Counted from the first letter of the stretch, positions 24,954 through 34,496 are shown. The stretch: 64,000 bases of DNA from Pseudomonas sp. RIT623 (GCF_004519305.1 NZ_SOZA01000001.1:124001-188000), one strand, 5' to 3'. Program-made: numbers and translations. Notes: a model not told the origin generated them from the letters alone.

Positions 24954-26261
24954 ATGCTGACCTTCCTCGGCTTCGCCATGGTCATCACCTTCATGTACCT
25001 GATCATGACCAAGCGCCTGTCGGCCTTGATCGCGCTGATCCTGGTACCGATCCTGTTCGCCCTGTTCGGCGGCTTCTACAGCGACATCGGCCCGATGATG
25101 CTGCAGGGCATCAGCAAGCTCGCGCCCACTGGCGTGATGCTGATGTTCGCCATTCTCTACTTCGCCCTGATGATCGACTCCGGCCTGTTCGACCCCGCCG
25201 TGCGCAAGATCCTCAAGCTGGTCAAGGGCGACCCGCTGAAAGTCTCGGTCGGCACCGCGGTGCTGGCCCTGGTGGTGTCGCTGGACGGTGACGGCGCCAC
25301 CACCTACATGATCTGCTGCGCCGCCATGCTGCCGATGTACAGCCGCCTGGGCATGAGCCCGCGAATCATGGCCGGCCTGATCATCCTCGCCGGCGGGGTG
25401 ATGAACATGACCCCCTGGGGTGGCCCCACCGCCCGCGCCGCCAGCGCCCTGCACGTGGACCCTTCGGACATCTTCGTGCCGATGATCCCGGCCATGGCCT
25501 TCGGCGTGGCGGCGATCCTGGCCATCGCCTACTGGTACGGCAAGCGCGAGCGCGCCCGCCTGGGCGAGCTGCACCTGCCCACCGACGACATCGACCACAG
25601 CGAAATCAGCGTGTCGCAGTTCCCGGAAGCCCGCCGGCCCAAGCTGATCTGGTTCAACGGCGCGCTGACCGCCGCGCTGATGGTCGCGCTGATCGCTGGC
25701 GCGCTGCCGCTGCCGGTGCTGTTCATGATCGCCTTCAGCATCGCCATGATCGTCAACTACCCGTGCCTGCAGCAGCAGAAGGACCGCATCGCCGCCCACG
25801 CCTCCAGCGTGCTGGCCGTGAGCGGGCTGATCTTCGCCGCCGGCATCTTCACTGGCATCCTGTCGGGTACCGGCATGGTCGATGCCATGTCCAAGAGCCT
25901 GCTGGCGGTGATCCCGGAAGCGTTCGGCCCCTACATGGCGGTGATCACCGCACTGGTCAGCATGCCGTTCACCTTCTTCATGTCCAACGATGCCTTCTAC
26001 TACGGCGTGCTGCCGGTGCTGTCGGAGTTCGCCAGCCACTACGGCGTCACCCCGGTGGAAATGGCCCGCGCGTCGATCGTCGGGCAGCCGGTACACCTGC
26101 TCAGCCCGCTGGTACCCTCCACCTACCTGCTGGTGGCCCTGGCCGGCATCGAGTTCGGCGATCACCAGCGCTTCACCCTCAAGTGGGCAGTGCTGGTGTG
26201 CCTGTGCATAATGTTCGGCGCACTGGCACTGCGGACTTTCCCGCTGTTCAGCAGTCTGTAA
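24954..26261 (+). CDS. citrate-metal:H+ symporter (CitMHS family)
   Basis: This inner-membrane importer of 435 residues, the family length, takes up citrate complexed with Mg2+ or Ca2+ together with protons. Eleven or twelve helices are predicted. Family motifs include SLDGDGATTYMICCAAMLP (about 103-121), GGVMNMTPWGGPTARAA (about 143-159), and GILSGTGMVDAM in the C-terminal half. GGAG precedes the ATG. A factor-independent terminator follows at 26283. A CA-rich Crc-like motif lies in the leader. No two-component regulator adjoins it. Confidence 0.9.
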   Translation: MLTFLGFAMVITFMYLIMTKRLSALIALILVPILFALFGGFYSDIGPMMLQGISKLAPTGVMLMFAILYFALMIDSGLFDPAVRKILKLVKGDPLKVSVGTAVLALVVSLDGDGATTYMICCAAMLPMYSRLGMSPRIMAGLIILAGGVMNMTPWGGPTARAASALHVDPSDIFVPMIPAMAFGVAAILAIAYWYGKRERARLGELHLPTDDIDHSEISVSQFPEARRPKLIWFNGALTAALMVALIAGALPLPVLFMIAFSIAMIVNYPCLQQQKDRIAAHASSVLAVSGLIFAAGIFTGILSGTGMVDAMSKSLLAVIPEAFGPYMAVITALVSMPFTFFMSNDAFYYGVLPVLSEFASHYGVTPVEMARASIVGQPVHLLSPLVPSTYLLVALAGIEFGDHQRFTLKWAVLVCLCIMFGALALRTFPLFSSL

Positions 26262-26282
26262 TACAAGCGCCTCATCCAACCG

Positions 26283-26309
26283 CAAAGCGCCCGCCATCAG
26301 GGCGCTTTG
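26283..26309 (+). terminator. terminator-like hairpin after citMHS
   Basis: CAAAGCGCCC and GGGCGCTTTG form a 10-bp stem around GCCATCA, followed by a short pyrimidine-rich run. It lies 24 bases before the TerC start. Confidence 0.65.
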
Positions 26310-26333
26310 CCTTTACCGCTCGAAGGAATACAC

Positions 26334-27104
26334 ATGGAATGGCTGACCAGCCCGGAAATCTGGGTTGCCTTTTTCACCCTCACCGCGCTTGAGATCGTGC
26401 TCGGGATCGACAACATCATCATGATCTCGATCCTGGTCAGCCGCATGCCCAAGCACATGCAGCCGCGCACGCGGATCTTCGGCCTGGCCCTGGCCATGGT
26501 CACGCGGATCATGCTGCTGCTGTCGATCACCTGGGTCATGCGCCTGACCGACGACCTGTTCCATGTGCTCGGCCAGGGTATTTCCGGCCGCGACCTGATC
26601 CTGTTCTTCGGCGGCCTGTTCCTCTTGTGGAAAAGCTCCCAGGAGATCTACCACGGCCTGGAAGGCGAGGACGAAAGTGCCGAGGAACCGAAAGGCGCGG
26701 GCGGCAAGTTCTTCTACACCATCATCCAGATCGCCATCATCGACATCGTGTTTTCGCTGGACTCGGTGATCACCGCGGTGGGCATGGTCTCCCACGTGCC
26801 GGTGATGATCGCCGCGATCATCGTCGCGGTGCTGGTGATGATGCTCTGCGCCGGCACCATCAGCGACTTCATCGACAAACACCCGTCTCTGAAGATGCTT
26901 GCACTTTCGTTCCTGATCGTCGTCGGTACGGTGCTGATCGCCGAATCCTTCGATGTGCATGTGCCCAAGGGCTATGTTTACTTCGCCATGGCTTTCTCGC
27001 TGGCGGTGGAGGCGATCAACATCCGCATGCGCACCGCCCTGGCGCGCAAGAAGGGCAAGGAACACGACCCAGTGAAACTGCGCAAGGACATCCCGGGTCA
27101 ATAA
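26334..27104 (+). CDS. TerC-family integral membrane protein
   Basis: A membrane protein of 256 residues in the TerC family (YgdQ/YoaE-like branch), with seven or eight helices. Acidic residues that bind metal in this family occur in EIVLGIDNIIMISIL (about 19-33) and in the repeat SLDSVITAVGM in the second half. Relatives export Mn2+ or are linked to tellurium resistance. A cytoplasmic acidic loop (EGEDESAEEPKG) separates the halves. GAAGGA precedes ATG 26334, preferred over an earlier in-frame start. It is monocistronic, with a terminator at 27127. Confidence 0.88.
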   Translation: MEWLTSPEIWVAFFTLTALEIVLGIDNIIMISILVSRMPKHMQPRTRIFGLALAMVTRIMLLLSITWVMRLTDDLFHVLGQGISGRDLILFFGGLFLLWKSSQEIYHGLEGEDESAEEPKGAGGKFFYTIIQIAIIDIVFSLDSVITAVGMVSHVPVMIAAIIVAVLVMMLCAGTISDFIDKHPSLKMLALSFLIVVGTVLIAESFDVHVPKGYVYFAMAFSLAVEAINIRMRTALARKKGKEHDPVKLRKDIPGQ

Positions 27105-27126
27105 ACCCAGGAAGCGCAGAAAGACA

Positions 27127-27154
27127 AAGGGCCCTTCGCAGGGCCCTTTTTGCG
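27127..27154 (+). terminator. intrinsic terminator after TerC gene
   Basis: AAAGGGCCC and GGGCCCTTT pair around TTCGCA and run into TTTTT. This is a classical intrinsic terminator 20 bases after the stop codon. Confidence 0.9.
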
Positions 27155-27331
27155 TTCTGGACTGTGCTAGCGCATGTTTCAAATAGGTTTCACCCATGCC
27201 AAGCTGGCGCCAGCCAGGCAAAACAACTAAAGCTTCAGTGAGCACTGGAAAAAACAGCCCACCCCCGGGCCAGGCTCACCGCTGCACCCATTGGCCCCGC
27301 CCAGGGGCATAGAAGAAAAGGGGGCCCGACC

Positions 27332-28990
27332 ATGCTGACCCTGCTCAACCTGCTCTCCGCCGTGGCGTTGCTGGTGTGGGGCACCCATATCGTGCGTACC
27401 GGCATCCTGCGGGTCTATGGCTCGAACCTGCGCCGCGTGCTCGGCCAGAACATGAACAAGCGTCCGCTGGCCTTCATCGCCGGGATCCTGGTCACCGCCA
27501 TGGTGCAGAGCAGCAACGCCACCGCCATGCTGGTCACCTCGTTCGTCGGCCAGGGCCTCATGGCCATGACCCCAGCCCTGGCGATCATGCTCGGCGCCGA
27601 CGTCGGGACCGCGCTGATGGCGCGGGTACTGACCTTCGACCTGTCCTGGCTGTCGCCACTGCTGATCTTCCTCGGGGTGATCTTCTTTCTTTCGCGCAAG
27701 CAGACCCGCGCCGGGCAACTGGGCCGGGTGGGCATCGGCCTGGGCCTGATCATCCTGGCCTTGCAACTGATCGTCCATGCCGCCGCGCCGATCACCCATG
27801 CCCAAGGGGTGAAGGTGCTGTTCGCCTCGCTGACCGGAGACATCCTCCTCGATGCCCTGATCGGCGCGCTGTTTGCCATGATTTCCTATTCCAGCCTGGC
27901 CGCCGTGCTGCTCACCGCCACCCTGGCCGGCGCCGAGGTGATCAGCCTGCCGGTGGCCATCGGCCTGGTGATCGGCGCCAACATCGGCAGCGGCCTGCTC
28001 GCCTTCCTCACCACCAGCCTGCAGAACAGCGCCGGGCGCCGCGTGGCGCTGGGCAGCCTGTTGTACAAGGTCATCGGCCTGCTGTTGATCATCCCGGTGC
28101 TGCACCCGCTGGTGGCTTGGATGGACAACCTGAGCTTCAGCCCGCAGGAGCTGGTGATCGGCTTCCACCTGCTCTACAACACCTTGCGCTGCCTGCTGAT
28201 GCTGCCGACGGTCAAGCCCATGGGGCGGGTGTGCAATTACCTGCTGCCTGAGCGCGACAATGGCAACGGCCATACCCAGCCACGCCACCTCGACCCGACC
28301 GCGCTGAACACCCCCAGCCTGGCCCTGGCCAACGCCGTGCGCGAAACCTTGCGCCTGGGCGACATCGTCGACAGCCTGCTCGAGGCCATGCTCGGCGCTC
28401 TGCGCGGCACCCAGACCGCCATGCCGCAACAGGTGCGCACCCTGGGCGAGGACGCCGAGGCGCTGTACAACGCCATCAAGCTGTACCTGGCGCAGATGCC
28501 CCGCGAAGACCTCGGCGAGCAGGACAACCGGCGTTGGGCGGAAATCATCGAGCTGGCGATCAACCTCAAGCTGGCCAGCGACCTGATCGAGCGCATGCTG
28601 CGCAAGGTCCAGCAGCAGAAGACCTCGCAACGCCGGGAGTTTTCTCAGGTAGGCCTGGAAGAACTGACCGGCTTGCAGGAACAATTGCTGGCCAACCTGC
28701 GCCTGGGCCTGTCGGTATTCCTCAGCGCCGACCCGCACAGCGCGCGCCAGCTGCTGCGCGAAAAACGTCGCTTCCGCGCCCAGGAGCGACGCCTGGCCCA
28801 CGCCCATGTCAGCCGCCTGCAACGTAAAGTGGTGCAGAGTATCGAAACCAGTTCGCTACACTTGGAGCTGATTGCCGACATGAAGCGTTTGAACTCTTTG
28901 TTCTGCAGCAGTGCCTATGTGGTACTGGGCGGCACCGACACCGGCGGGCTGATGCTCGACAGCGTGCCGGACGAAGCCCGTCAGCCCTGA
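27332..28990 (+). CDS. Na/Pi cotransporter family protein with PhoU-like tail
   Basis: A protein of 552 residues related to NptA/YjbB. The membrane half (about 1-310) has two inverted Na/Pi-cotransporter repeats, with the signature QSSNATAMLVTSF (about 66-78) and its partner SYSSLAAVLLTATLAGA (about 189-205). The C-terminal half (about 330-540) is a helical PhoU-like cytoplasmic domain. It imports or exports phosphate with Na+. A G-rich site precedes the ATG. The M16 gene follows after 31 bases on the same strand and may share the transcript. Confidence 0.88.
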   Translation: MLTLLNLLSAVALLVWGTHIVRTGILRVYGSNLRRVLGQNMNKRPLAFIAGILVTAMVQSSNATAMLVTSFVGQGLMAMTPALAIMLGADVGTALMARVLTFDLSWLSPLLIFLGVIFFLSRKQTRAGQLGRVGIGLGLIILALQLIVHAAAPITHAQGVKVLFASLTGDILLDALIGALFAMISYSSLAAVLLTATLAGAEVISLPVAIGLVIGANIGSGLLAFLTTSLQNSAGRRVALGSLLYKVIGLLLIIPVLHPLVAWMDNLSFSPQELVIGFHLLYNTLRCLLMLPTVKPMGRVCNYLLPERDNGNGHTQPRHLDPTALNTPSLALANAVRETLRLGDIVDSLLEAMLGALRGTQTAMPQQVRTLGEDAEALYNAIKLYLAQMPREDLGEQDNRRWAEIIELAINLKLASDLIERMLRKVQQQKTSQRREFSQVGLEELTGLQEQLLANLRLGLSVFLSADPHSARQLLREKRRFRAQERRLAHAHVSRLQRKVVQSIETSSLHLELIADMKRLNSLFCSSAYVVLGGTDTGGLMLDSVPDEARQP

Positions 28991-29021
28991 ATCGACACAC
29001 CCCGGAGACCGAAGCTCGCCC

Positions 29022-30428
29022 ATGCGTTGCCTGATGTTCGTTTGCCTGCTGATCTGCAGCCTGCCCACATTCGCCCTCGACCGCTCGCGGGTGGAGGGCT
29101 ACCTGTTGCCCAACGGCTTGCAGGTGATCCTAAAGTCCGGCTACGAGCGCGACCATGTGTCGATCCGCCTGGTGGTAGGCGTGGGCCTGGACGACTTCGA
29201 CTGTGACCAGCGCGAGCTGCCACACTTGCTAGAGCACCTGCTGTTCAGCGGTATCGACGAGACGGGCGAGGGCGGCCTGGAGGAACGCATCCAGGCCCTG
29301 GGCGGGGAGTGGAACGCCTTCACCAGCAGCGCCGACACCACCTTCGTCATCGAAGCCCCGGCGCGCAACCAGCGCAAGGTGCTCGACCTGCTGCTGGCGG
29401 TGGTCCGCGATACCCAAATCGACGCCAAGGCGCTGGCCACCGCGAAAAAGATCATCGAACGCGAGGACGGTGGCCATTACGGCCGACTGCAGCGCTGGCT
29501 GGACCGCCAGGACATCGGTCACCCAGCCAGTGACCAGCTGGCTACCGAGCTGGGCCTGAAATGCCCGGAGCGCTCCAACCTCGACGACATGACCCTGGAA
29601 CAGGTCCAGCAGCTGCGCGAGCACTGGTATGTGGCCAACAACATGTCGCTGATCGTCGTCGGCGGCCTCGACCGCCTGCTGCCGGCCTACCTGGAACGCA
29701 CCTTTGGCGAGCTGCCGGCGACCGAGCCCGAAGAACGCCGCAACCTCGAAAGCATCAGCCAGCAGGCCGAGCCGCGTCGCGACCTGACCCGCGGCTGGCT
29801 GGGCGACAACGTCAAGTTGCACTGGCTGTTCATCGAGCCGACCCTGGAGGAGGGGCACGACCAGACCCTCGAACTGCTGTCGCGCTACCTCGACTGGGCG
29901 CTGTACGACCAGTTGCGCCTGCGCCATGGGTTGTCCTACGGGCCGTCGGCGCAACGCGAGAGCTTTGGCGACAGCGGGCTGCTTAGCCTGAATGCCGACC
30001 TCGAGCGCCAGGACCTCGACAAGGCACTCAAGGTACTCGAGCAGTTGTTCGACCACCTGCGCAAGCATGGCCTGGACCCGGACACCTTCGCCCGCATCAA
30101 GGAGGCGACGATTGCCCGGGAAAGCTGGACCACCCAGGGCAACGCGGCGCTCGCCGACTACTACTGGGGGGCGCTCAACGCCTACGAGGACGGGCGTTTC
30201 ACCGACCCGGTGCGAGAACTTCGCCAAGTCAGCCTGCAACAGGCCGATGCGGCGCTGCGCGAGCTGCTCAAGGAGCCGGGATACCTGCGCATCGAAAAGC
30301 CGTTGCTGGGGTATGACGAGCTGTATGGCTTGGTAGCGTTGTTGCTGGGGTTGATCCTGGCCGCGGGGCTGGTCCGCCGGCGCCGCGTGGTGGCCAATCG
30401 CCCCAGTGGCGCTACACGGGAGCCTTGA
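29022..30428 (+). CDS. M16-family zinc peptidase, membrane anchored
   Basis: An insulinase/pitrilysin-family protein of 468 residues with a signal peptide (1-18). The inverted zinc motif HLLEH is at residues 68-72, and the third ligand Glu is probably near 146 (KKIIEREDGG). Two M16 half-domains follow, the second with RHGLSYGPSA. A C-terminal membrane helix (about 436-455) and a basic tail suggest anchoring in the inner membrane facing the periplasm. Members of this family degrade peptides or process substrates. Here the active-site residues are intact, so it is a peptidase rather than an inactive partner. The target is unknown. Confidence 0.85.
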   Translation: MRCLMFVCLLICSLPTFALDRSRVEGYLLPNGLQVILKSGYERDHVSIRLVVGVGLDDFDCDQRELPHLLEHLLFSGIDETGEGGLEERIQALGGEWNAFTSSADTTFVIEAPARNQRKVLDLLLAVVRDTQIDAKALATAKKIIEREDGGHYGRLQRWLDRQDIGHPASDQLATELGLKCPERSNLDDMTLEQVQQLREHWYVANNMSLIVVGGLDRLLPAYLERTFGELPATEPEERRNLESISQQAEPRRDLTRGWLGDNVKLHWLFIEPTLEEGHDQTLELLSRYLDWALYDQLRLRHGLSYGPSAQRESFGDSGLLSLNADLERQDLDKALKVLEQLFDHLRKHGLDPDTFARIKEATIARESWTTQGNAALADYYWGALNAYEDGRFTDPVRELRQVSLQQADAALRELLKEPGYLRIEKPLLGYDELYGLVALLLGLILAAGLVRRRRVVANRPSGATREP

Positions 30429-30461
30429 TTCGGCGGTATCCTGTCGGCCAACAGCGTCTGC

Positions 30462-30515
30462 GTGGGAGCGGGCTTGCCCCGCGATGAGGTCATCGCGGGA
30501 CAAGCCCGCTCCCAC
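30462..30515. repeat. REP-type inverted repeat
   Basis: GTGGGAGCGGGCTTGCCCCG at 30462 and its near-complement ending 30515 form a long hairpin with a very short loop. It is of the same family as 552-616 and 15559-15611, and lies between the M16 and DUF5924 genes. Confidence 0.88.
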
Positions 30516-30550
30516 GACGCCTCGAACACGCCTTTTCCTGTTGTAAACCC

Positions 30551-31576
30551 ATGCCCCCACTCCCCAGCTTCATCCTGCGCATCATCGAGCTGCTCAAGCG
30601 CTACCCCGGCATCATCGCGCTCTACGGTTTCCTCTCGGGGATCGGCAGCTTCATCCTGGTCGACCGCCAGGCCGGCCTGGCCAGGTGGATCGCCATCGCG
30701 ATGCTGGTCAGCTGGGTCTGGCTGATGCTGGAGAACACTCTCACCGAGCTGTTCGCCCGCACCTTCAAGCGCGAGATCCCGCAACCGTTGCTACGCTTCG
30801 CGACACAGATGATCCACCAGGAAAGCCTGTTCTTCGTCCTGCCGTTCTTCTTCATCACCACCACCTGGAACAGCGGCCAGCTGGTGTTCACCGGCCTGCT
30901 CGGTGCCGCGGGGCTGATCTCGATCGTCGACCCGCTGTACCACAAGTGGCTGGCGCCGCGGCGCTGGCTATTCCTGGCGCTGCACACCCTGACGCTGTTC
31001 GCGGCCATGCTCACGGCGCTGCCGATCATCCTGCATCTGACTACCGCGCAAAGTTTCAAGCTGGCACTGATCGCCGCCATGGCGCTGTCGTTCCCGAGTC
31101 TGGCCAGCAGCTTCCCGATCAACAACTGGCGCCGCGGCGTGGCCCTGGTGCTGGTCACCCTGGCAGTGGGCGGCGGCGGCTGGCTGCTGCGCTCGTGGGT
31201 GCCGCCGGCCACGCTGTGGATGACCGACGTGGCGATCAGCACCGAGGTGCTCAACCGCCAGCCAGGCGCGTCGCTGGAGGAAGTGGCGGCCAGCCGCATC
31301 CGCAGTGGTGGGCTGTATGCCTACACCGCCATCAACGCGCCGCGCGGGCTGAACGAGCGCATCTACCATGTGTGGCAGCTCGACGGCAAAGAGGTCGACC
31401 GTATCGCCCTGGATATCCACGGCGGGCGCAAGGAAGGCTACCGCGCCTGGACCCACAAGCAGAACTTCCCGCCCAACGCGGTGGGCAAGTGGCAGGTGAG
31501 GGTGCTGACCGAGGACGGGCAGGTGATCGGGGTGTTGCGGTTCAAGGTGGTGGAAGACACCCCAAAGCCCTTGTAG
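30551..31576 (+). CDS. DUF5924 family membrane protein with DUF2914-like tail
   Basis: The protein has 341 residues. The N-terminal 215 residues hold six or seven helices. The remaining 125 residues form a periplasmic or extracytoplasmic domain that resembles DUF2914: ERIYHVWQLDGKEVDRIAL, GYRAWTHKQNFP and GKWQVRVLTEDGQVIG. No catalytic residues are recognised and the role is unknown. It precedes the MCE operon by 62 bases on the same strand, so a shared envelope function is possible but unproven. Confidence 0.8.
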   Translation: MPPLPSFILRIIELLKRYPGIIALYGFLSGIGSFILVDRQAGLARWIAIAMLVSWVWLMLENTLTELFARTFKREIPQPLLRFATQMIHQESLFFVLPFFFITTTWNSGQLVFTGLLGAAGLISIVDPLYHKWLAPRRWLFLALHTLTLFAAMLTALPIILHLTTAQSFKLALIAAMALSFPSLASSFPINNWRRGVALVLVTLAVGGGGWLLRSWVPPATLWMTDVAISTEVLNRQPGASLEEVAASRIRSGGLYAYTAINAPRGLNERIYHVWQLDGKEVDRIALDIHGGRKEGYRAWTHKQNFPPNAVGKWQVRVLTEDGQVIGVLRFKVVEDTPKPL

Positions 31577-31638
31577 GAATGCACTGCTCATCGCTGCCTG
31601 CTGCGCTATGATCTGACTCGCCGCCCATTGTCAGAAGC

Positions 31639-32772
31639 ATGGAGCCCATGACCGTTCCGAGCGCCACCCTGGACACCACCGAGCAGCCCTCGCGCCTGCG
31701 CATCGTCGGCGACTGGACCCTGGCCCACTACGCCGAGCTCAAGCGCGAATGCGAGCACCTGGGCAGCCAGTACGGCGAGGATACCCTCGCCGACCTCAGC
31801 CAGCTTGGCCGCCTGGACACCGCCGGCGCTTCGCTGCTGGCCGAACTGCTCGGTGCCAAGCGCCTGGCCCACTGCACCGACGAGCTCCCCGAAGCCAGCC
31901 GCGCGCTACTGGAGAACGTGTATCGCTCGGTGCAGGACTACTGCATCCCGGTCAAGCAACCCGAACGACCGGTGCTGATCCTGCTGCTGGCGCGCATCGG
32001 TTGCGCCGTCGATCAGCTCTGGCAGGATACCCTTCAGGTGCTGGGCTTCATCGGCCTGATCCTGCAGACCCTGTTCCTGCGCCTGTTCCAGCCGCACCGC
32101 TGGCGTGTAACCCCGGTGGTCGCCCACCTCGAGCAGACCGGCCTGGACGCCGCGCCGATCGTCGCCCTGCTGACATTCCTGGTGGGCGCGGTGGTGGCTT
32201 TCCTCGGCGCCACGGTGCTGGCCGACTTTGGCGCGACCATCTTCACCGTCGACCTGGTGGCGTTCTCCTTCCTGCGTGAGTTCGCCGTGCTGCTGACCGC
32301 CATCCTCATGGCCGGGCGCACCGCCAGCGCCTTCACCGCGCAGATCGGCTCGATGAAGGCCAACGAAGAGATCGACGCCATCCGTACCCTGGGCCTGAAC
32401 CCCATCGAGCTGCTGGTCGTACCGCGGGTACTGGCACTGCTGATCGCGCTGCCGCTGCTGACCTTCGTCGCGATGATCTGCGGCATGGTCGGCGGCGCGG
32501 TGGTCTGCGCCCTGACCCTGGACATCTCGCCGGCCATGTTCCTCTCGCTGCTGCAAAGCGACATCGGCGTGCAGCACTTCCTGGTGGGCCTGGCCAAGGC
32601 GCCGTTCTTCGCCTTCCTGATTGCCGCCATCGGCTGCCTGGAAGGCTTCAAGGTCAGCGGCAGCGCCGAGTCGGTCGGCGCCCACACCACCTCGGCAGTG
32701 GTGCAATCGATCTTCGTGGTCATCGTCCTGGACGCCGTGGCCGCGCTGTTCCTCATGGAGATGGGCTGGTGA
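31639..32772 (+). CDS. MlaE-like ABC permease with N-terminal STAS domain
   Basis: This inner-membrane permease of an MCE phospholipid transporter has 377 residues. Residues from about 10 to 105 form a STAS domain (LADLSQLGRLDTAGASLLAE), here fused to the permease, where MlaB is separate in E. coli. Residues from about 130 to 377 form the MlaE/YrbE permease with GRTASAFTAQIGSMKANEEIDA-type coupling region. ATG 31639 is used; ATG 31648 has too short a spacing. The next gene starts at a GTG overlapping this stop, so the two are translationally coupled. Confidence 0.9.
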   Translation: MEPMTVPSATLDTTEQPSRLRIVGDWTLAHYAELKRECEHLGSQYGEDTLADLSQLGRLDTAGASLLAELLGAKRLAHCTDELPEASRALLENVYRSVQDYCIPVKQPERPVLILLLARIGCAVDQLWQDTLQVLGFIGLILQTLFLRLFQPHRWRVTPVVAHLEQTGLDAAPIVALLTFLVGAVVAFLGATVLADFGATIFTVDLVAFSFLREFAVLLTAILMAGRTASAFTAQIGSMKANEEIDAIRTLGLNPIELLVVPRVLALLIALPLLTFVAMICGMVGGAVVCALTLDISPAMFLSLLQSDIGVQHFLVGLAKAPFFAFLIAAIGCLEGFKVSGSAESVGAHTTSAVVQSIFVVIVLDAVAALFLMEMGW

Positions 32773-33554
32773 GCGAAGCGGTGATCGAAGCCCGGGGCCT
32801 GTGCAACCGCTTTGGCAGCCAGAGCGTGCACGAGAACCTCGACCTGGACCTGTACCGCGGCGAGATCCTCGCCGTGGTCGGCGGCTCGGGCAGCGGCAAG
32901 TCGGTGCTGCTGCGCAGCATCGTCGGCCTGCGCCGGCCCAACGAGGGCAAGGTAAAGGTGTTCGGCGAGGACCTGGCCACGGCCAGCGAGACGCAGCGCT
33001 CGCTGATCGAGCGGCGCTTCGGCGTATTGTTCCAGAAGGGCGCGCTGTTCTCGTCGCTGACCGTGACCGAGAACGTCGCCCTGCCGTTGATCGAGCACGC
33101 CGGGCTGTCGCGGGCCGACGCCGAGCACCTGGCCGGGGTCAAGCTGGCTCTGGCCGGGCTGCCGATCAGCGCCGCCGACAAGTACCCAGCCTCGCTGTCC
33201 GGCGGCATGGTCAAGCGCGCCGCGCTGGCCCGCGCCCTGGCCCTGGACCCAGACATCCTGTTCCTCGACGAACCCACCGCCGGCCTCGATCCGATCGGCG
33301 CCGCCGCCTTCGACCAGTTGATCCTGACCCTGCGCGACGCCCTGGGCCTGTCGGTGTTCCTCATCACCCACGACCTCGACACCCTGTATACCATCACCGA
33401 CCGCATCGCCGTGCTGGCGCAGAAGAAGGTGTTGGTAGCCGGCCCGCTGGCCGAGGTCGAGCAGACCGTTGATCCCTGGATCCATGAATACTTTCACGGC
33501 CCGCGCGGCCGGGCGGCCGAAGATGCCGCCCTGCGCGCCCGCCAGGAGCGCTGA
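32769..33554 (+). CDS. MlaF-like ABC transporter ATPase
   Basis: The ATPase subunit has 261 residues. It has a Walker A GGSGSGKS near residue 38, a signature LSGGMVKRAALARAL, a Walker B DILFLDEPTAGLDP and a switch His in LITHDLDT. It powers lipid movement through the permease above. The GTG start overlaps the previous stop (GTGA). A C-terminal Arg/Ala-rich tail (about 25 residues) is typical of MlaF proteins. It is followed after 3 bases by the MCE gene. Confidence 0.92.
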   Translation: MSEAVIEARGLCNRFGSQSVHENLDLDLYRGEILAVVGGSGSGKSVLLRSIVGLRRPNEGKVKVFGEDLATASETQRSLIERRFGVLFQKGALFSSLTVTENVALPLIEHAGLSRADAEHLAGVKLALAGLPISAADKYPASLSGGMVKRAALARALALDPDILFLDEPTAGLDPIGAAAFDQLILTLRDALGLSVFLITHDLDTLYTITDRIAVLAQKKVLVAGPLAEVEQTVDPWIHEYFHGPRGRAAEDAALRARQER

Positions 33555-33557
33555 ACG

Positions 33558-34496
33558 ATGGAAACCCGAGCTCATCATGTCCTGATCGGCCTGGTCACCG
33601 TATTGGTGGTGGCCGGCGCCATGCTGTTCGGCCTGTGGCTGACCAAAGCCAGCGTCGACGACACCTTCAAGGACTACGAGGTGGTGTTCAACGAAGCGGT
33701 GTCGGGCCTGTCGCGCGGCAGCCCGGTGCAGTACAACGGCATCAAGGTCGGCGACGTCAGCACCCTGCGCCTGGACCCCAAGGACCCGCGCCGGGTACTG
33801 GCGCGGGTGCGCCTGAGCGCCGACACGCCAGTCAAGCAGGACACCCAGGCCAAGCTGACCCTGGCCGGGGTGACTGGCAACTCGTTCATCCAGCTCAGCG
33901 GCGGCACCCCACAAAGCCCCGAGCTCAAGGGCAAGGACGGCAAGCTGCCGGTGATCGTCGCCTCGCCATCACCAATCTCGCGCCTGCTCAACGACAGCAG
34001 CGACCTGGTGACCAACATCAACCTGCTGCTGCACAACGCCAACCAGATGTTCTCGCAAAGCAACGTCGAGCACCTGAGCAACACCCTGGCCAATCTCGAC
34101 CAGACCACCGGCGCCTTCGCCAGCAAGCGCGGCGGCATCGCCGACGCCCTGGCGCAACTGGCCGAAGTCGGCCGCCAGGCCAACGCCACCCTCGCCGAGA
34201 CCCAGGCACTGATGCGCAACGCCAACGGCCTGCTCGGCAACCAGGGCAAACAGGCTATCGGCAGCGCCGAGCAGGCCATGCAGTCACTGGCCGAGAGCAC
34301 CGCGACCATCAACAACCTGCTCAAGGACAACCGCCAGTCCCTCGACGACGGCGCCCAAGGCCTCAACCAGCTGGCCCCGGCCATTCGTGAACTGCGCGAG
34401 ACCCTCAACGCCCTCAAGGGCATTTCCCGGCGCCTGGAGGCCGACCCCAGCGGCTACCTGCTAGGTCGCGACAACAACAAGGAGTTCCAGCCATGA
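33558..34496 (+). CDS. MlaD-family MCE protein
   Basis: A protein of 312 residues with one N-terminal membrane anchor (about 8-28). The MCE domain spans about 38-115 (GLSRGSPVQYNGIKVGDV). A long Ala/Gln-rich helical tail (about 150-300) has repeated heptads, as in the tunnel-forming needle of MCE proteins. It is periplasmic and binds or channels phospholipid between membranes. The C-terminal tail lies nearer to the PqiB/YebT or mycobacterial type than to short E. coli MlaD. Its stop overlaps the lipoprotein start by 4 bases. Confidence 0.9.
   Translation: METRAHHVLIGLVTVLVVAGAMLFGLWLTKASVDDTFKDYEVVFNEAVSGLSRGSPVQYNGIKVGDVSTLRLDPKDPRRVLARVRLSADTPVKQDTQAKLTLAGVTGNSFIQLSGGTPQSPELKGKDGKLPVIVASPSPISRLLNDSSDLVTNINLLLHNANQMFSQSNVEHLSNTLANLDQTTGAFASKRGGIADALAQLAEVGRQANATLAETQALMRNANGLLGNQGKQAIGSAEQAMQSLAESTATINNLLKDNRQSLDDGAQGLNQLAPAIRELRETLNALKGISRRLEADPSGYLLGRDNNKEFQP

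Noticed and set aside
24426..26297. 623-codon minus-strand open frame
   Set aside because: It is antisense to the CitMHS gene, rich in His and Gln, with no family resemblance.
27227..28822. 531-codon minus-strand open frame
   Set aside because: It is antisense to the Na/Pi cotransporter gene and is of low-complexity shadow composition.
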